Of a DNA stretch of 64,000 nt, positions 16,808 through 23,964 are shown piece by piece. The translations under genes and the position numbers were made by a program. Position 1 is the first letter of the stretch. Each line of letters starts with the position of its first letter. The notes under the pieces were generated by a model. The model saw only the letters and a program-made list of their open reading frames with translations, was not told where the DNA came from and did no database searches. The stretch comes from Bradyrhizobium sp. WSM3983 (GTDB lineage: Bacteria; Pseudomonadota; Alphaproteobacteria; Rhizobiales; Xanthobacteraceae): contig NZ_AXAY01000026.1 in NCBI RefSeq assembly GCF_000473045.1, forward strand, positions 1 to 64,000, given 5' to 3'.

Positions 16808-17413
16808 ATGTCGAAAGAATCGCGCAAGTTCCATGTGCCGGACGCGCTGGCGAATCTCTACGATTTCGCCAACACGATGGATCTGCGGCACTTCACCCAT
16901 CACGGTATCCAGCATCAGCAGGCGGACGAGCTGCACAATCTCGCCGCGCTCGGCGAGTGGATGCGCCAGCATGCGTTGATCGAACGTGCCGCTGCGCCAT
17001 CGCCGAAGACCTTCGAGGCAGCCTTGCGGCTGCGCGCCGCGATCCGCGACTACCTCAAATGCGAGCCGGCGGAGCGCCATCGCAAACCAGCCGTCACCGC
17101 TCCCCTCAACGCCGCGATGGAGCCATTTGCACTGCGTGTCGCCACCATCGGCAAGGATGGTTTTGCACTGAGGCCGGTGACGAGCGATGCGCAAGCGGGC
17201 CTGTCGGCGATCGTCGCCGAATTGTACGACGCGGCCTCGGCCGGCACGCTCGAGCGGCTGAAGATGTGCGCCGCCGACGAGTGCCAGCGGGTGTTTTTCG
17301 ATCGCTCGAAGCCCGGCACCCGGCGCTGGTGCCAATCCACCTTGTGCGGCAACCGGGAAAAGACGCGGACCTACCGCGAGCGCCACAGGCACGATCCCGC
17401 ATCGGAGATCTGA
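16808..17413 (+). CDS. CGNR zinc-finger / ABATE domain putative transcription regulator
   Basis: About 201 residues from the ATG at 16808 (MSKESRKFHVPD). The N-terminal ABATE-type region (LANLYDFANTMDLRHF, then a helix with LAALGEWMRQH) is followed by the C-terminal CGNR zinc finger: CAADECQRVFFDRSK, then GTRRWC and finally CGNREK (about residue 180). Such proteins are thought to be stress-linked DNA-binding regulators. It is transcribed away from the dehalogenase-like hydrolase and the shared gap holds an inverted repeat, so it likely controls that gene. An ATG at 16772 gives a longer version that would cover half of the repeat. Confidence 0.85.
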   Translation: MSKESRKFHVPDALANLYDFANTMDLRHFTHHGIQHQQADELHNLAALGEWMRQHALIERAAAPSPKTFEAALRLRAAIRDYLKCEPAERHRKPAVTAPLNAAMEPFALRVATIGKDGFALRPVTSDAQAGLSAIVAELYDAASAGTLERLKMCAADECQRVFFDRSKPGTRRWCQSTLCGNREKTRTYRERHRHDPASEI

Positions 17414-17456
17414 CGACCCGCGAGCTTGGAAGACGGTTGGTCCCGGTGTTTACTGG

Positions 17457-18152
17457 ATGCCAGCGTGCCCGACAGGATCGAGAGGATCACATCCATTGTC
17501 CGATAAGCTCCGCATTCTCCTCACGGGCTTCGGCCCGTTTCCCGGCGCGCCGCATAATCCGACCCAGCCGCTGGTGGTGCGGCTGGCGCAGCTGCGCCGG
17601 CCGGCGCTCGATGATGTCGCGCTATCGCGCCATATCTTTCCGGTGACTTATGCCGCGGTCGACCGGCAATTGCCGGAGGTGCTCGCGAAAGTGAAGCCCG
17701 ATGCGCTGCTGATGTTCGGCCTCGCTGCGCGCACGCCTTACCTCCGCATCGAGAGCCGCGCACGCAACGCCGTCACCATGCTGTGGCCAGATGCCGCCAA
17801 CACCCGATCGAGCAAACGCGGCATCGCCGGTCATGCGGACGCCATGACGTTCGGCCCGCACACGGCAAGGCTGCTGCGCGCGGCACGGCTCACCGGCATC
17901 GATGCGCGGCCCTCGCGCGATGCAGGCGCCTATCTCTGCAACTATCTGAGCTGGCGCGCGATCGAAAACGTGAAGGCGGGCGGGCCGCGGCTCGCCGCGT
18001 TCATCCACATTCCCCTGCTTGCGCGCAGCGGCGCGATACGGCGCAAGGGCGCCCCGCGGATCACGCTGGAGGAGCTGGTGGATGCGGGGGGAGCGATACT
18101 GATGGAGATGGTGGGTTTGGCAAGGAAGGGGCGGAACACGCAGGCTTCGTAG
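17457..18152 (+). CDS. pcp: Pyrrolidone-carboxylate peptidase (peptidase C15)
   Basis: Removes N-terminal pyroglutamate from peptides. The core motifs are present: LLTGFGPFPGAPHNPTQ at the start, Glu99 in LRIESRARN, Cys161 in GAYLCNYLSWRA and His184 in AAFIHIPLL, the three catalytic residues of family C15. The visible ATG at 17457 gives 231 residues; a TTG at 17496 (LSDKLRIL) is preceded by GAGAGGA at a good distance and would give 218 residues, closer to family length, so it may be the true start. A dispersed palindromic repeat begins at its stop codon. Confidence 0.85.
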   Translation: MPACPTGSRGSHPLSDKLRILLTGFGPFPGAPHNPTQPLVVRLAQLRRPALDDVALSRHIFPVTYAAVDRQLPEVLAKVKPDALLMFGLAARTPYLRIESRARNAVTMLWPDAANTRSSKRGIAGHADAMTFGPHTARLLRAARLTGIDARPSRDAGAYLCNYLSWRAIENVKAGGPRLAAFIHIPLLARSGAIRRKGAPRITLEELVDAGGAILMEMVGLARKGRNTQAS

Positions 18153-18243
18153 GGTGGGCAAAGGTGCCCTTGCGCCGTGCCCACCATGCATCGGCATTCG
18201 CAGCGAGAATCGTGGGCACGCTTGCGCTTTGCCCACCCTACGG
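18148..18243. repeat. Dispersed palindromic repeat abutting the pcp stop codon
   Basis: The left arm starts CGTAGGGTGGGCAAAGG at 18148 and the right arm ends TTTGCCCACCCTACGG at 18243; the two are inverted copies, with an inner pair GTGCCCACC / GTGGGCACG. This is the familiar GTAGGGTGGGCAAAG element of Bradyrhizobium. The TAG within the arm supplies the pcp stop codon, so the insertion apparently defined the end of that gene. A fragment of the same family (CCACCCTACGGGCACCG) is present at about 241-257. Confidence 0.8.
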
Positions 18244-18364
18244 CACCTCCGTTGCCGTAAACATTTAACCCTACTGCGAACTATCCGAGCGGCTGCATCC
18301 GCCCTGCCCCATTTCTGCGCTACCTAACCTCCGCGGACCTCCCGCGTCCGCCGAAGGACGCGTC

Positions 18365-19735
18365 ATGGACCTCAATCGCCGTCATCTCATCGGAGCTTCG
18401 ACCGCCGGCATTGCTGGCGCGCTCGCCATGCCTGTCGACGCCGCGCGCGCCGCGCCGTTGACATCGCTGCTCGGCCGCGACGCGACCCAATATGGCGTGC
18501 GGCCCGGCAGCAGCGAGGATCAGACACGCGCGCTGCAACGCGCGATCGACGAAGCCTCGCGCGCACAGATGCCGCTGGCGCTTCCACCCGGACTCTACCG
18601 AACCGGGTTGCTGCGGCTGCCGAACGGCGCGCAACTGATCGGCGTGCGCGGTGCAACGAAGCTCATCTTCACCGGCGGGGCGTCCGCGATCCAGAGCGAC
18701 GGGTCTGACGCGATCGGGCTCACCGGCCTCACCTTCGATGGCGGCAGCATTCCGCTGCCGGCACGGCGCGGGCTGATCCATGTGCTCGGCGGCCGCGACG
18801 TCCGCATCAGCGATTGCGAGATCACCGGCTCCGGCGGCAGCGGCATCTGGCTCGAGCAGGTCGCGGGCGACATCTCCGGCGACATCTTTACGAACATCGC
18901 GGTGACGGCGGTGGTCTCGTTCGACGCCAAGGGGCTCAGCGTGTCCCGCAACACCATTGCCGGCACCAACGACAACGGCATCGAGATCCTGCGCACCGCG
19001 ATCGGCGATGACGGCACGCTGGTCGCTGACAACCGCATCGAGGACATCAAGGCGGGCCCCGGCGGCTCGGGCCAGTACGGCAACGCCATCAACGCCTTCC
19101 GCGCCGGCAACGTGATCGTGCGCGGCAATCGCATCAAGAATTGCGATTACTCCGCCGTGCGCGGCAATTCGGCCTCCAACATCCACATCACCGGCAACAG
19201 CGTCAGCGACGTGCGCGAGGTCGCGCTCTATTCCGAGTTCGCGTTCGAGGCCGCGGTGATCGCCAACAACACCGTGGATGGCGCCGCCGTCGGCGTCTCG
19301 GTCTGCAATTTCAACGAAGGCGGCCGCATCGCGGTGGTCCAGGGCAACATCATCCGCAACCTGATCCCGAAGCGGCCGATCGGCACCGCGCCCGATGACG
19401 ATGCCGGCGTCGGCATCTACATCGAGGCGGACACGTCGGTGACCGGCAATGTGATCGAGAACGCGCCGTCCTACGGCATCGTCGCCGGCTGGGGCAAATA
19501 TCTGCGCGACGTCGTGATCTCGGGCAATGTGATCCGCAAGGCACTGGCCGGCGTCGGCGTCTCCGTGGTGCCGGGCGCGGGCACCGCGCTCGTCAACAAC
19601 AACATGATCTCGGAAACCCCGCGCGGCGCCGTGGTCGGCCTCGATCACGCGCGTGCCGTGACGGCGGACCTGTCAGCGGACGGCGCCCAACGCTTTGCGC
19701 AAGTGGTGGTCGGCGGGAACGCGGTGCGGCGGTAG
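18365..19735 (+). CDS. Tat-exported parallel beta-helix protein, TIGR03808 type
   Basis: A 456-residue protein with a twin-arginine signal (MDLNRRHLIGASTAGIAG, cleavage near ARAAP). The rest is a series of short beta-helix coils with repeated I-x-G-N-x-I / V-x-x-N-x-I patterns, such as NTIAGTNDNGIEIL, NRIKNCDYSAVRGNSA and NVIENAPSYGIVAGWG. This matches the TIGR03808 family of rhizobial Tat-translocated repeat proteins. A pectate-lyase-like N-terminal cap (GVRPGSSEDQTRALQRAI) is present but no obvious catalytic residues were identified. Periplasmic function unknown. Confidence 0.88.
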   Translation: MDLNRRHLIGASTAGIAGALAMPVDAARAAPLTSLLGRDATQYGVRPGSSEDQTRALQRAIDEASRAQMPLALPPGLYRTGLLRLPNGAQLIGVRGATKLIFTGGASAIQSDGSDAIGLTGLTFDGGSIPLPARRGLIHVLGGRDVRISDCEITGSGGSGIWLEQVAGDISGDIFTNIAVTAVVSFDAKGLSVSRNTIAGTNDNGIEILRTAIGDDGTLVADNRIEDIKAGPGGSGQYGNAINAFRAGNVIVRGNRIKNCDYSAVRGNSASNIHITGNSVSDVREVALYSEFAFEAAVIANNTVDGAAVGVSVCNFNEGGRIAVVQGNIIRNLIPKRPIGTAPDDDAGVGIYIEADTSVTGNVIENAPSYGIVAGWGKYLRDVVISGNVIRKALAGVGVSVVPGAGTALVNNNMISETPRGAVVGLDHARAVTADLSADGAQRFAQVVVGGNAVRR

Positions 19736-19740
19736 GTGCG

Positions 19741-19817
19741 CGGTTGGCAGACGGGCCGTGCATCCTTCGAGGCTCGCCCTGCGGTGCTCTGCACCGCAGA
19801 ACTCGCACCTCAGGATG
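19741..19817 (+). repeat. Dispersed repeat, copy A (ATCCTTCGAGGCTC...CACCTCAGGATGACGG)
   Basis: Downstream of the beta-helix gene, the segment GCAGACGGGCCGTGCATCC then TTCGAGGCTCG, an inner hairpin, and CACCTCAGGATGACGG forms one copy of a widespread rhizobial repeat. It is followed by an inverted copy (19880-19948) and a further forward copy (20270-20347) beyond the GIY-YIG gene. Confidence 0.7.
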
Positions 19818-19879
19818 ACGGAATTTGTACGCCCCACCCACATCCAGAAGTTGCTTAAACTAGTCTTGACAACAAGCGC

Positions 19880-19948
19880 TCCGCCGTCATCCTGAGGTGC
19901 GAGCCGGGCGGTGCGCAGCACCGTCCGGAGAGCCTCGAAGGATGATGT
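19880..19948 (-). repeat. Dispersed repeat, copy B, inverted; left boundary of GIY-YIG gene
   Basis: Begins CCGCCGTCATCCTGAGG and ends GAGCCTCGAAGGATG, the reverse complement of copy A. The AAGGA within its end forms the likely ribosome site of the GIY-YIG gene. With copy C it makes a pair of inverted repeats around that gene. Confidence 0.7.
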
Positions 19949-19949
19949 T

Positions 19950-20258
19950 GTGGGCGTCTATGTCTACATGCTGCGATGTGCGGATGGCTCCTTCTACATC
20001 GGAAGTGCCACCGGCGAGGACACGTCCCGGCGGGTCGATGAGCACAATGCCGGCGCCTATCCGGGATATACTTATTCGAGGCGTCCAGTCGTTCTGGTGT
20101 GGTCCGAACATTTCGACCGGATTACGGACGGCATCGCGGCCGAGCGACAGCTGAAGGGCTGGAGCCGCGCAAAGAAGGAAGCGCTCATTCGATCGGATTG
20201 GAAATCGGTGAGCCAGCTTGCGCAACGGCGGGCGGGAGTGCCGAGGGCCAAGAAGTAA
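19950..20258 (+). CDS. GIY-YIG nuclease domain protein
   Basis: About 102 residues from the GTG at 19950, which is preceded by AAGGA seven bases upstream. It begins VGVYVYMLRCADGSFYIGSA, containing the GIY-YIG pattern (here VYM...YIG), then the arginine-containing helix TSRRVDEHNAG, YTYSRRPVVLVW, and the Glu-containing helix ITDGIAAERQLKGWSRAKK typical of UPF0213/YhbQ-like single-domain nucleases. The frame extends upstream to 19911, but that part is repeat-encoded. The gene lies precisely between inverted copies of a dispersed repeat, suggesting it travels with or acts on that repeat. Confidence 0.85.
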   Translation: MGVYVYMLRCADGSFYIGSATGEDTSRRVDEHNAGAYPGYTYSRRPVVLVWSEHFDRITDGIAAERQLKGWSRAKKEALIRSDWKSVSQLAQRRAGVPRAKK

Positions 20259-20269
20259 GCATTGATACG

Positions 20270-20347
20270 GCGCGCAGACGGGCCGTGCATCCTTCGAGGC
20301 TCTCCATGGGACGCGTTGCGTCCCATGCTTCGCACCTTAGGATGACG
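20270..20347 (+). repeat. Dispersed repeat, copy C; right boundary of GIY-YIG gene
   Basis: Reads GCGCAGACGGGCCGTGCATC then TTCGAGGCTCTCC, an inner hairpin GGGACGCGTTGCGTCCC, and CACCTTAGGATGACGG. It repeats copy A in the same orientation and copy B in inverted orientation. It starts about 12 bases after the nuclease stop codon. Confidence 0.7.
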
Positions 20348-20384
20348 GGTTGGAGAGGTCCGGCGAACCTCTGAAGCGTTGGCC

Positions 20385-21086
20385 TTAGAATGCATTCCGC
20401 AGCAGCGGGTACTTCGCCTCGATGCCGTCGAGGCTGAAGGTGAATTCGACCACGCGCTCGGGGGCCGCGACGATTTCGGCGGCGGGCGGCGAGAAGGTCT
20501 GCAGGAACGAGGCGATCGACGCCACTGGCGCAGCCGGAGCGGCTGGTGCCGTCCGAGCGACCGGCGCAGTCGGAGCCGCCGGCGCAGTCCGAGCGGCGGG
20601 CGCCGTCCGAACGACCGGTGCAGGCGGAGCGACCGGCGCTACCGGGGCGATCGGCGCCTCGACGATTTCGGCGAGCACGTCCAGCTTGGGCTCGAGCCTG
20701 ACCGGAACGGCGGTCTCGGGCGCGATGTGCACGGCCTTGGGGTGCACGGCCTTGGGCTGCACGGCCTTGGGCTGCGAGGTCTGGGGCTGCATGGTCTGGG
20801 CCTGCTCGCGCGGAAACACGCGCGGCATCGTCGCCGGCGACCAGCCGAATGCGGAGGTCACGCTCGCGGCGGCCGCGGCGACGTCCCCGCCGTTGGCAAG
20901 GGCGCGCCAGGTCTGGACCGCGCGCTTGGCTTCCTGGATGTTTTCGAGGAATGCGAGCTCGGAGTGATAGCGGCGCCAGCGTCCGGTCTCGAACATTTCG
21001 GAGAGATGTTCCAGCCGCTGTTCGGCGAGAGCGCACCAGCGTGCTGCAAGCTCGCGGCTTCCAGCCGCGCTTTGGCGATGAGTCAT
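20385..21086 (-). CDS. TIGR03809-like protein with Ala/Pro-rich tandem repeats
   Basis: A 233-residue protein. The N-terminal 70 residues are conserved-looking and helical (RELAARWCALAEQRLEHL, then FETGRWRRYHSELAFLEN and IQEAKRAVQTWRAL), matching the TIGR03809 domain of Rhizobiales. The middle is low complexity: QPKAV/HPKAV units, then many APVART / APAAPT-like hexapeptides encoded by 15- and 18-base tandem DNA repeats. The C-terminal tail (VVEFTFSLDGIEAKYPLL) looks ordered again. It may act as a tethered linker between two interaction surfaces. Function unknown. TIGR03808 and TIGR03809 proteins occurring near each other suggests a shared role. Confidence 0.8.
   Translation of the reverse strand: MTHRQSAAGSRELAARWCALAEQRLEHLSEMFETGRWRRYHSELAFLENIQEAKRAVQTWRALANGGDVAAAAASVTSAFGWSPATMPRVFPREQAQTMQPQTSQPKAVQPKAVHPKAVHIAPETAVPVRLEPKLDVLAEIVEAPIAPVAPVAPPAPVVRTAPAARTAPAAPTAPVARTAPAAPAAPVASIASFLQTFSPPAAEIVAAPERVVEFTFSLDGIEAKYPLLRNAF
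20530..20655. repeat. 18-bp tandem repeat inside the TIGR03809 gene
   Basis: Seven consecutive 18-base units of the form GCAGTCCGAGCGACCGGC with substitutions, kept in frame and encoding alternating Ala-Pro-Val-Ala-Arg-Thr-like hexapeptides on the minus strand. The unit boundaries are exact multiples of three, so copy-number change would alter protein length without a frameshift. Confidence 0.7.
20728..20802. repeat. 15-bp tandem repeat inside the TIGR03809 gene
   Basis: Five 15-base units beginning TGCACGGCCTTGGGG/C; the first three are nearly identical and the last two diverged. On the minus strand they encode QPKAV/HPKAV pentapeptides. Together with the 18-bp units this makes the gene a candidate for length polymorphism between strains. 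Confidence 0.75.
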
Positions 21087-21566
21087 AAGTCAGCCCGTCT
21101 GGAGAAAATACGGACGCGACGCAACGCACACGAATCAATTTAGAAGCGACATGAATATTTTGTGGAAAAGTTTTGACTTGTCCAGCGACGACACGGCTGT
21201 CGTCACGAAACACCGTAGTCGAGCGGAGTTTTCAGGGGTTTGCGAGTCAAGCTTCGCACAAGCATGGCGGTCCTGCCGCGTGCCGCTACGGCCCGCGACG
21301 ACGATCGCGCTCGCGCACTCAACCGCAAGCTGATCTCGCATGACGCTTCAAGAAATCCGACCCCCCAAAAAGAAAAGACCCGTCCGGGGGGACAACCGGA
21401 CGGGTCGAGCCATATGGGCGCTTGGGGTGGATGGGCGCTCGCGCCTGATATGACTTATGGGGAGGGATGACCGCTCCCACATAATTTGGTCGTGGCAGCT
21501 GGCTGAACGTTCAATGCGGCGTTCGATTTCTTAACTGTCGCACCGCGCGCAATGTTGTCGCAGGCG
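21087..21566. other. Intergenic region with operon terminator, no gene seen
   Basis: These 480 bases lie between the TIGR03809-like gene and the subtilase stop codon, both on the minus strand. They hold the terminator described at 21362-21406 and a small hairpin GACGACA-CGGC-TGTCGTC at 21187-21204. The rest shows no conserved-looking ORF; short open frames here have atypical composition. Confidence 0.5.
21362..21406 (-). terminator. Rho-independent terminator of the sigma/anti-sigma/subtilase operon
   Basis: On the minus strand, GACCCGTCCGG (21406-21396) pairs with CCGGACGGGTC (21387-21377), an 11-bp GC stem with an eight-base loop. It is followed by TTTTCTTTTTGGGG, a T-rich tail. It lies about 160 bases beyond the subtilase stop codon, in the right orientation to end that operon. 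Confidence 0.85.
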
Positions 21567-23255
21567 CTATCGCGCCGCCGGCCTATCCGCCTGAGAAACC
21601 GTGGATTTATCGTCCGCGCTCGACAGCGAGGGCTGCTCGATCGCGCGGATGCCGGGGTCGTCGCGACGCTTCTCGGCATCTTCACGTTTAGTTGTACCGG
21701 AGGCAGCCGCGACCGGCGTCGCGCTGTCGGCCGGAACAGCCATGACCGCGGCAAACGCATCGGGCTCGCCGTCGCCGTAGAGATCATCACGCCCGGGTGA
21801 ACCGAGATCACGCGCGGTCTTCGACAGCGTCATACGCAGCGCTTCCGGCTTCAGGGAATAGTTGCGCTCGAGCAGCAATGCCGCGACGCCGGAGACGTAG
21901 GCCGCCGAGAACGAGGTGCCCGACGTGATCTGATACTTGCCATCCGGCGCCGGCAGGAAGATGTCGACGCCGGGCGCAGCCAGCGCGATGTAATTGCCGC
22001 GGTTGGACGCGGTGAACAGCTTGTCCTGCTGGTCGGTCGCACTGACCGCGATCACATTTGGATTGGCGGCGGGATAGAGCGGCGGCGATTTGGCGCCGGC
22101 ATTGCCGGCGGCCGCGATCAGCACCAGGCCGCGCGCGGCGGTCGCCGCGATCGCGCGCTCGATCACCGCGTCCTTAGGACCGGCAAAGCTCATATTGACG
22201 ATCTGGGCGCCGTGCTCGGCCGCGTAATTGAGCGACCGCAGGATGATGTAGGACGAGCTCTCGGCGCTGCCGGTGGTGCCGCCGAAGGCGCGAATGGCGA
22301 TGATACGCGCTTCCGGCGCGCTGCCCATCAGCTTCGCGTGCGCCACGATGGCCCCCGCAATGCCGGTGCCGTGGATATGGGCGCCCTCGCTGCTGCCGAG
22401 CGCGTCGAAATTGTCGGCGATGGAGTTGGCGAGTTCGGGGTGCTTGGCGTCGATGCCGGAATCGATCACGGCGACCGTGACATTGGCGCCGTGCGCCAGC
22501 GTGTGCGCCTGCGGCAGGCGCAGCTTCGACAGCGCATATTGGGCAGGATCGCCCTCGGTCGGCACCGCCGGCTTCTGGTCCTGGAGCACGTAGCGGAAGT
22601 TCGGCTGGAGCGAACGCACGCTGCCATCGGCGGCAAATTCACGCCGCACGGTCTCAAACGGCCGGCCGTCGGCGATGCGGAACAGGCCGACCGTGGCCCC
22701 GATCAGCGGGAAGTTTTCCGAAGAGACCCGCGTCAAGCCGTGACGACGCGCGAGTTCATCGGCCTCGGTCAGCGACAGCGCGCTGTCAATCTCGGCCACG
22801 AATTCGTTGGCGAAGCTGCGCAGATTGACGGCAACCGGCGTGGTGTTGCCCCGCCCCTTGCCGGCACTCTTCCTGGCCGATTTGCCGGAGCCGTCGCCAC
22901 CTCCGTTCGGCTGCGCCAGGCACTCGCCGTCGGCGTCGCGATTGGCTGCCGTGCAGGCCGGATAGAGGTTCGGCGAGTAGCGCGCATAGGGCAGCATCGG
23001 CGTCGAACCGATCCGCGCCGTGGAGATATGCGGGATGGTGGGAGCGATCCGGGGAGCGTGGTCAACGCTCGTCACCCTGGCCGCGACACTCGGAGAGATC
23101 GTCGGCGTGCGCGAGGGCACGCTGATGGTCGGCGTGCGCATGATCGCCTGGGCGTGCGCCACCTCGATGCCGAGGCAGGCGGCGAGCAGGAGCGCCGCTC
23201 CGACCGACGAAGCATAGGCCCCGGCTCGCAACTGGCTCTCGGACTTGCGCGTCAT
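21567..23255 (-). CDS. S8 family serine peptidase (subtilase), exported
   Basis: A 562-residue exported subtilisin-like protease. After a signal peptide (YASSVGAALLLAACLGIEVAHAQ) come about 100 low-complexity residues, then a propeptide-like region (residues ~140-230: VAEIDSALSLTEADELARRHG to RSLQPNFRYVLQD). The catalytic Asp is in VIDSGID (~264), His in HIHGTGIAG (~296) and Ser in SGTSFSAAYVSG (~447), with the oxyanion Asn in AAAGNAG. The His motif reads HGTG rather than the usual HGTH. It is the last gene of a sigma/anti-sigma operon and a terminator follows. It may process surface proteins or its own regulator. Confidence 0.92.
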   Translation of the reverse strand: MTRKSESQLRAGAYASSVGAALLLAACLGIEVAHAQAIMRTPTISVPSRTPTISPSVAARVTSVDHAPRIAPTIPHISTARIGSTPMLPYARYSPNLYPACTAANRDADGECLAQPNGGGDGSGKSARKSAGKGRGNTTPVAVNLRSFANEFVAEIDSALSLTEADELARRHGLTRVSSENFPLIGATVGLFRIADGRPFETVRREFAADGSVRSLQPNFRYVLQDQKPAVPTEGDPAQYALSKLRLPQAHTLAHGANVTVAVIDSGIDAKHPELANSIADNFDALGSSEGAHIHGTGIAGAIVAHAKLMGSAPEARIIAIRAFGGTTGSAESSSYIILRSLNYAAEHGAQIVNMSFAGPKDAVIERAIAATAARGLVLIAAAGNAGAKSPPLYPAANPNVIAVSATDQQDKLFTASNRGNYIALAAPGVDIFLPAPDGKYQITSGTSFSAAYVSGVAALLLERNYSLKPEALRMTLSKTARDLGSPGRDDLYGDGEPDAFAAVMAVPADSATPVAAASGTTKREDAEKRRDDPGIRAIEQPSLSSADDKSTVSQADRPAAR

Positions 23256-23271
23256 TGATGCAGCGGCGCGT

Positions 23272-23964
23272 TTAAGGCGCCGCCACGGCGAGGTTGACGA
23301 ACTTCTCGCGCTGCATCCTGTTGAGCAGCGAAGTGAGCTCGTCCTGGCTCATCGCCCTGTCGAACTGCAGGCGGAACATGCCGCCTTTGGCATCGCCGAT
23401 GATTGAAGCCTGGTAGCTGTCGAGCAGCGCGGTGATGTCGGCGACGCGCGCCTCGGGCGTGAAGCGCACCAGCGCCCGCGAAGGTGCAGCCGCCCCGAGT
23501 TCGCGCGTGATCGGCGCGCCGGTCGAGAGCGATGCGGTCTGGAAGGTCGCAGTCTGGGTCTTCATCAGCACGGCGCCGATGATGCCGGCCTGCAGCAACA
23601 ACGCGACGGCACCCAGGCTCGCCGACCAGGCCAGCGTGCGCGGCGACAGGCTGGAGAAGAACGTGGCAACGCGCGCCGACAGCGGCAGCGAACCGATCGC
23701 CCGCGCCGGCTCGGCGTCGATCGCGGCGAACAGCTTCTGCATCGCGCGCACGGACGGAGCACCCAGGCTCTCGTTCAGGTGGATGGTCTCTTCGTACTCG
23801 CCGCGGATCGCCGCATATTGTTTCGCGAGCGCCGGATCGCTGGCGAGCGCCTCCTCGACGCGGCGGGCATCGCGCGCGTTCAGCGTGCCGGCGGCGTGCC
23901 ACGGCAGCAGCATCTCGATCTCACTGGGCTCTTGCTCCAGCATCTTCTTGCTCAATGCCATCAT
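23272..23964 (-). CDS. Membrane anti-sigma factor with propeptide-like periplasmic domain
   Basis: A 230-residue protein, translationally overlapping the sigma gene by four bases. The N-terminal cytoplasmic part (IEMLLPWHAAGTLNARDARR, followed by VEEALASDPALAKQYAAI) is the usual anti-sigma fold without a full HxxxCxxC zinc motif. One membrane segment follows (TLAWSASLGAVALLLQAGIIGAVL, given here as two joined parts around residues 110-135). The C-terminal 80 residues (ALVRFTPEARVADITALL through LQFDRAMSQDELTSLLNRM) resemble an inhibitor-I9-like or subtilase propeptide domain. As the next gene encodes a subtilase, regulation through that domain is plausible. Confidence 0.8.
   Translation of the reverse strand: MMALSKKMLEQEPSEIEMLLPWHAAGTLNARDARRVEEALASDPALAKQYAAIRGEYEETIHLNESLGAPSVRAMQKLFAAIDAEPARAIGSLPLSARVATFFSSLSPRTLAWSASLGAVALLLQAGIIGAVLMKTQTATFQTASLSTGAPITRELGAAAPSRALVRFTPEARVADITALLDSYQASIIGDAKGGMFRLQFDRAMSQDELTSLLNRMQREKFVNLAVAAP

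Noticed and set aside
20185..21213. 342-codon minus-strand ORF overlapping the TIGR03809 gene and a repeat
   Set aside because: Out of frame with the conserved TIGR03809 domain and dominated by translation of tandem and dispersed repeats.
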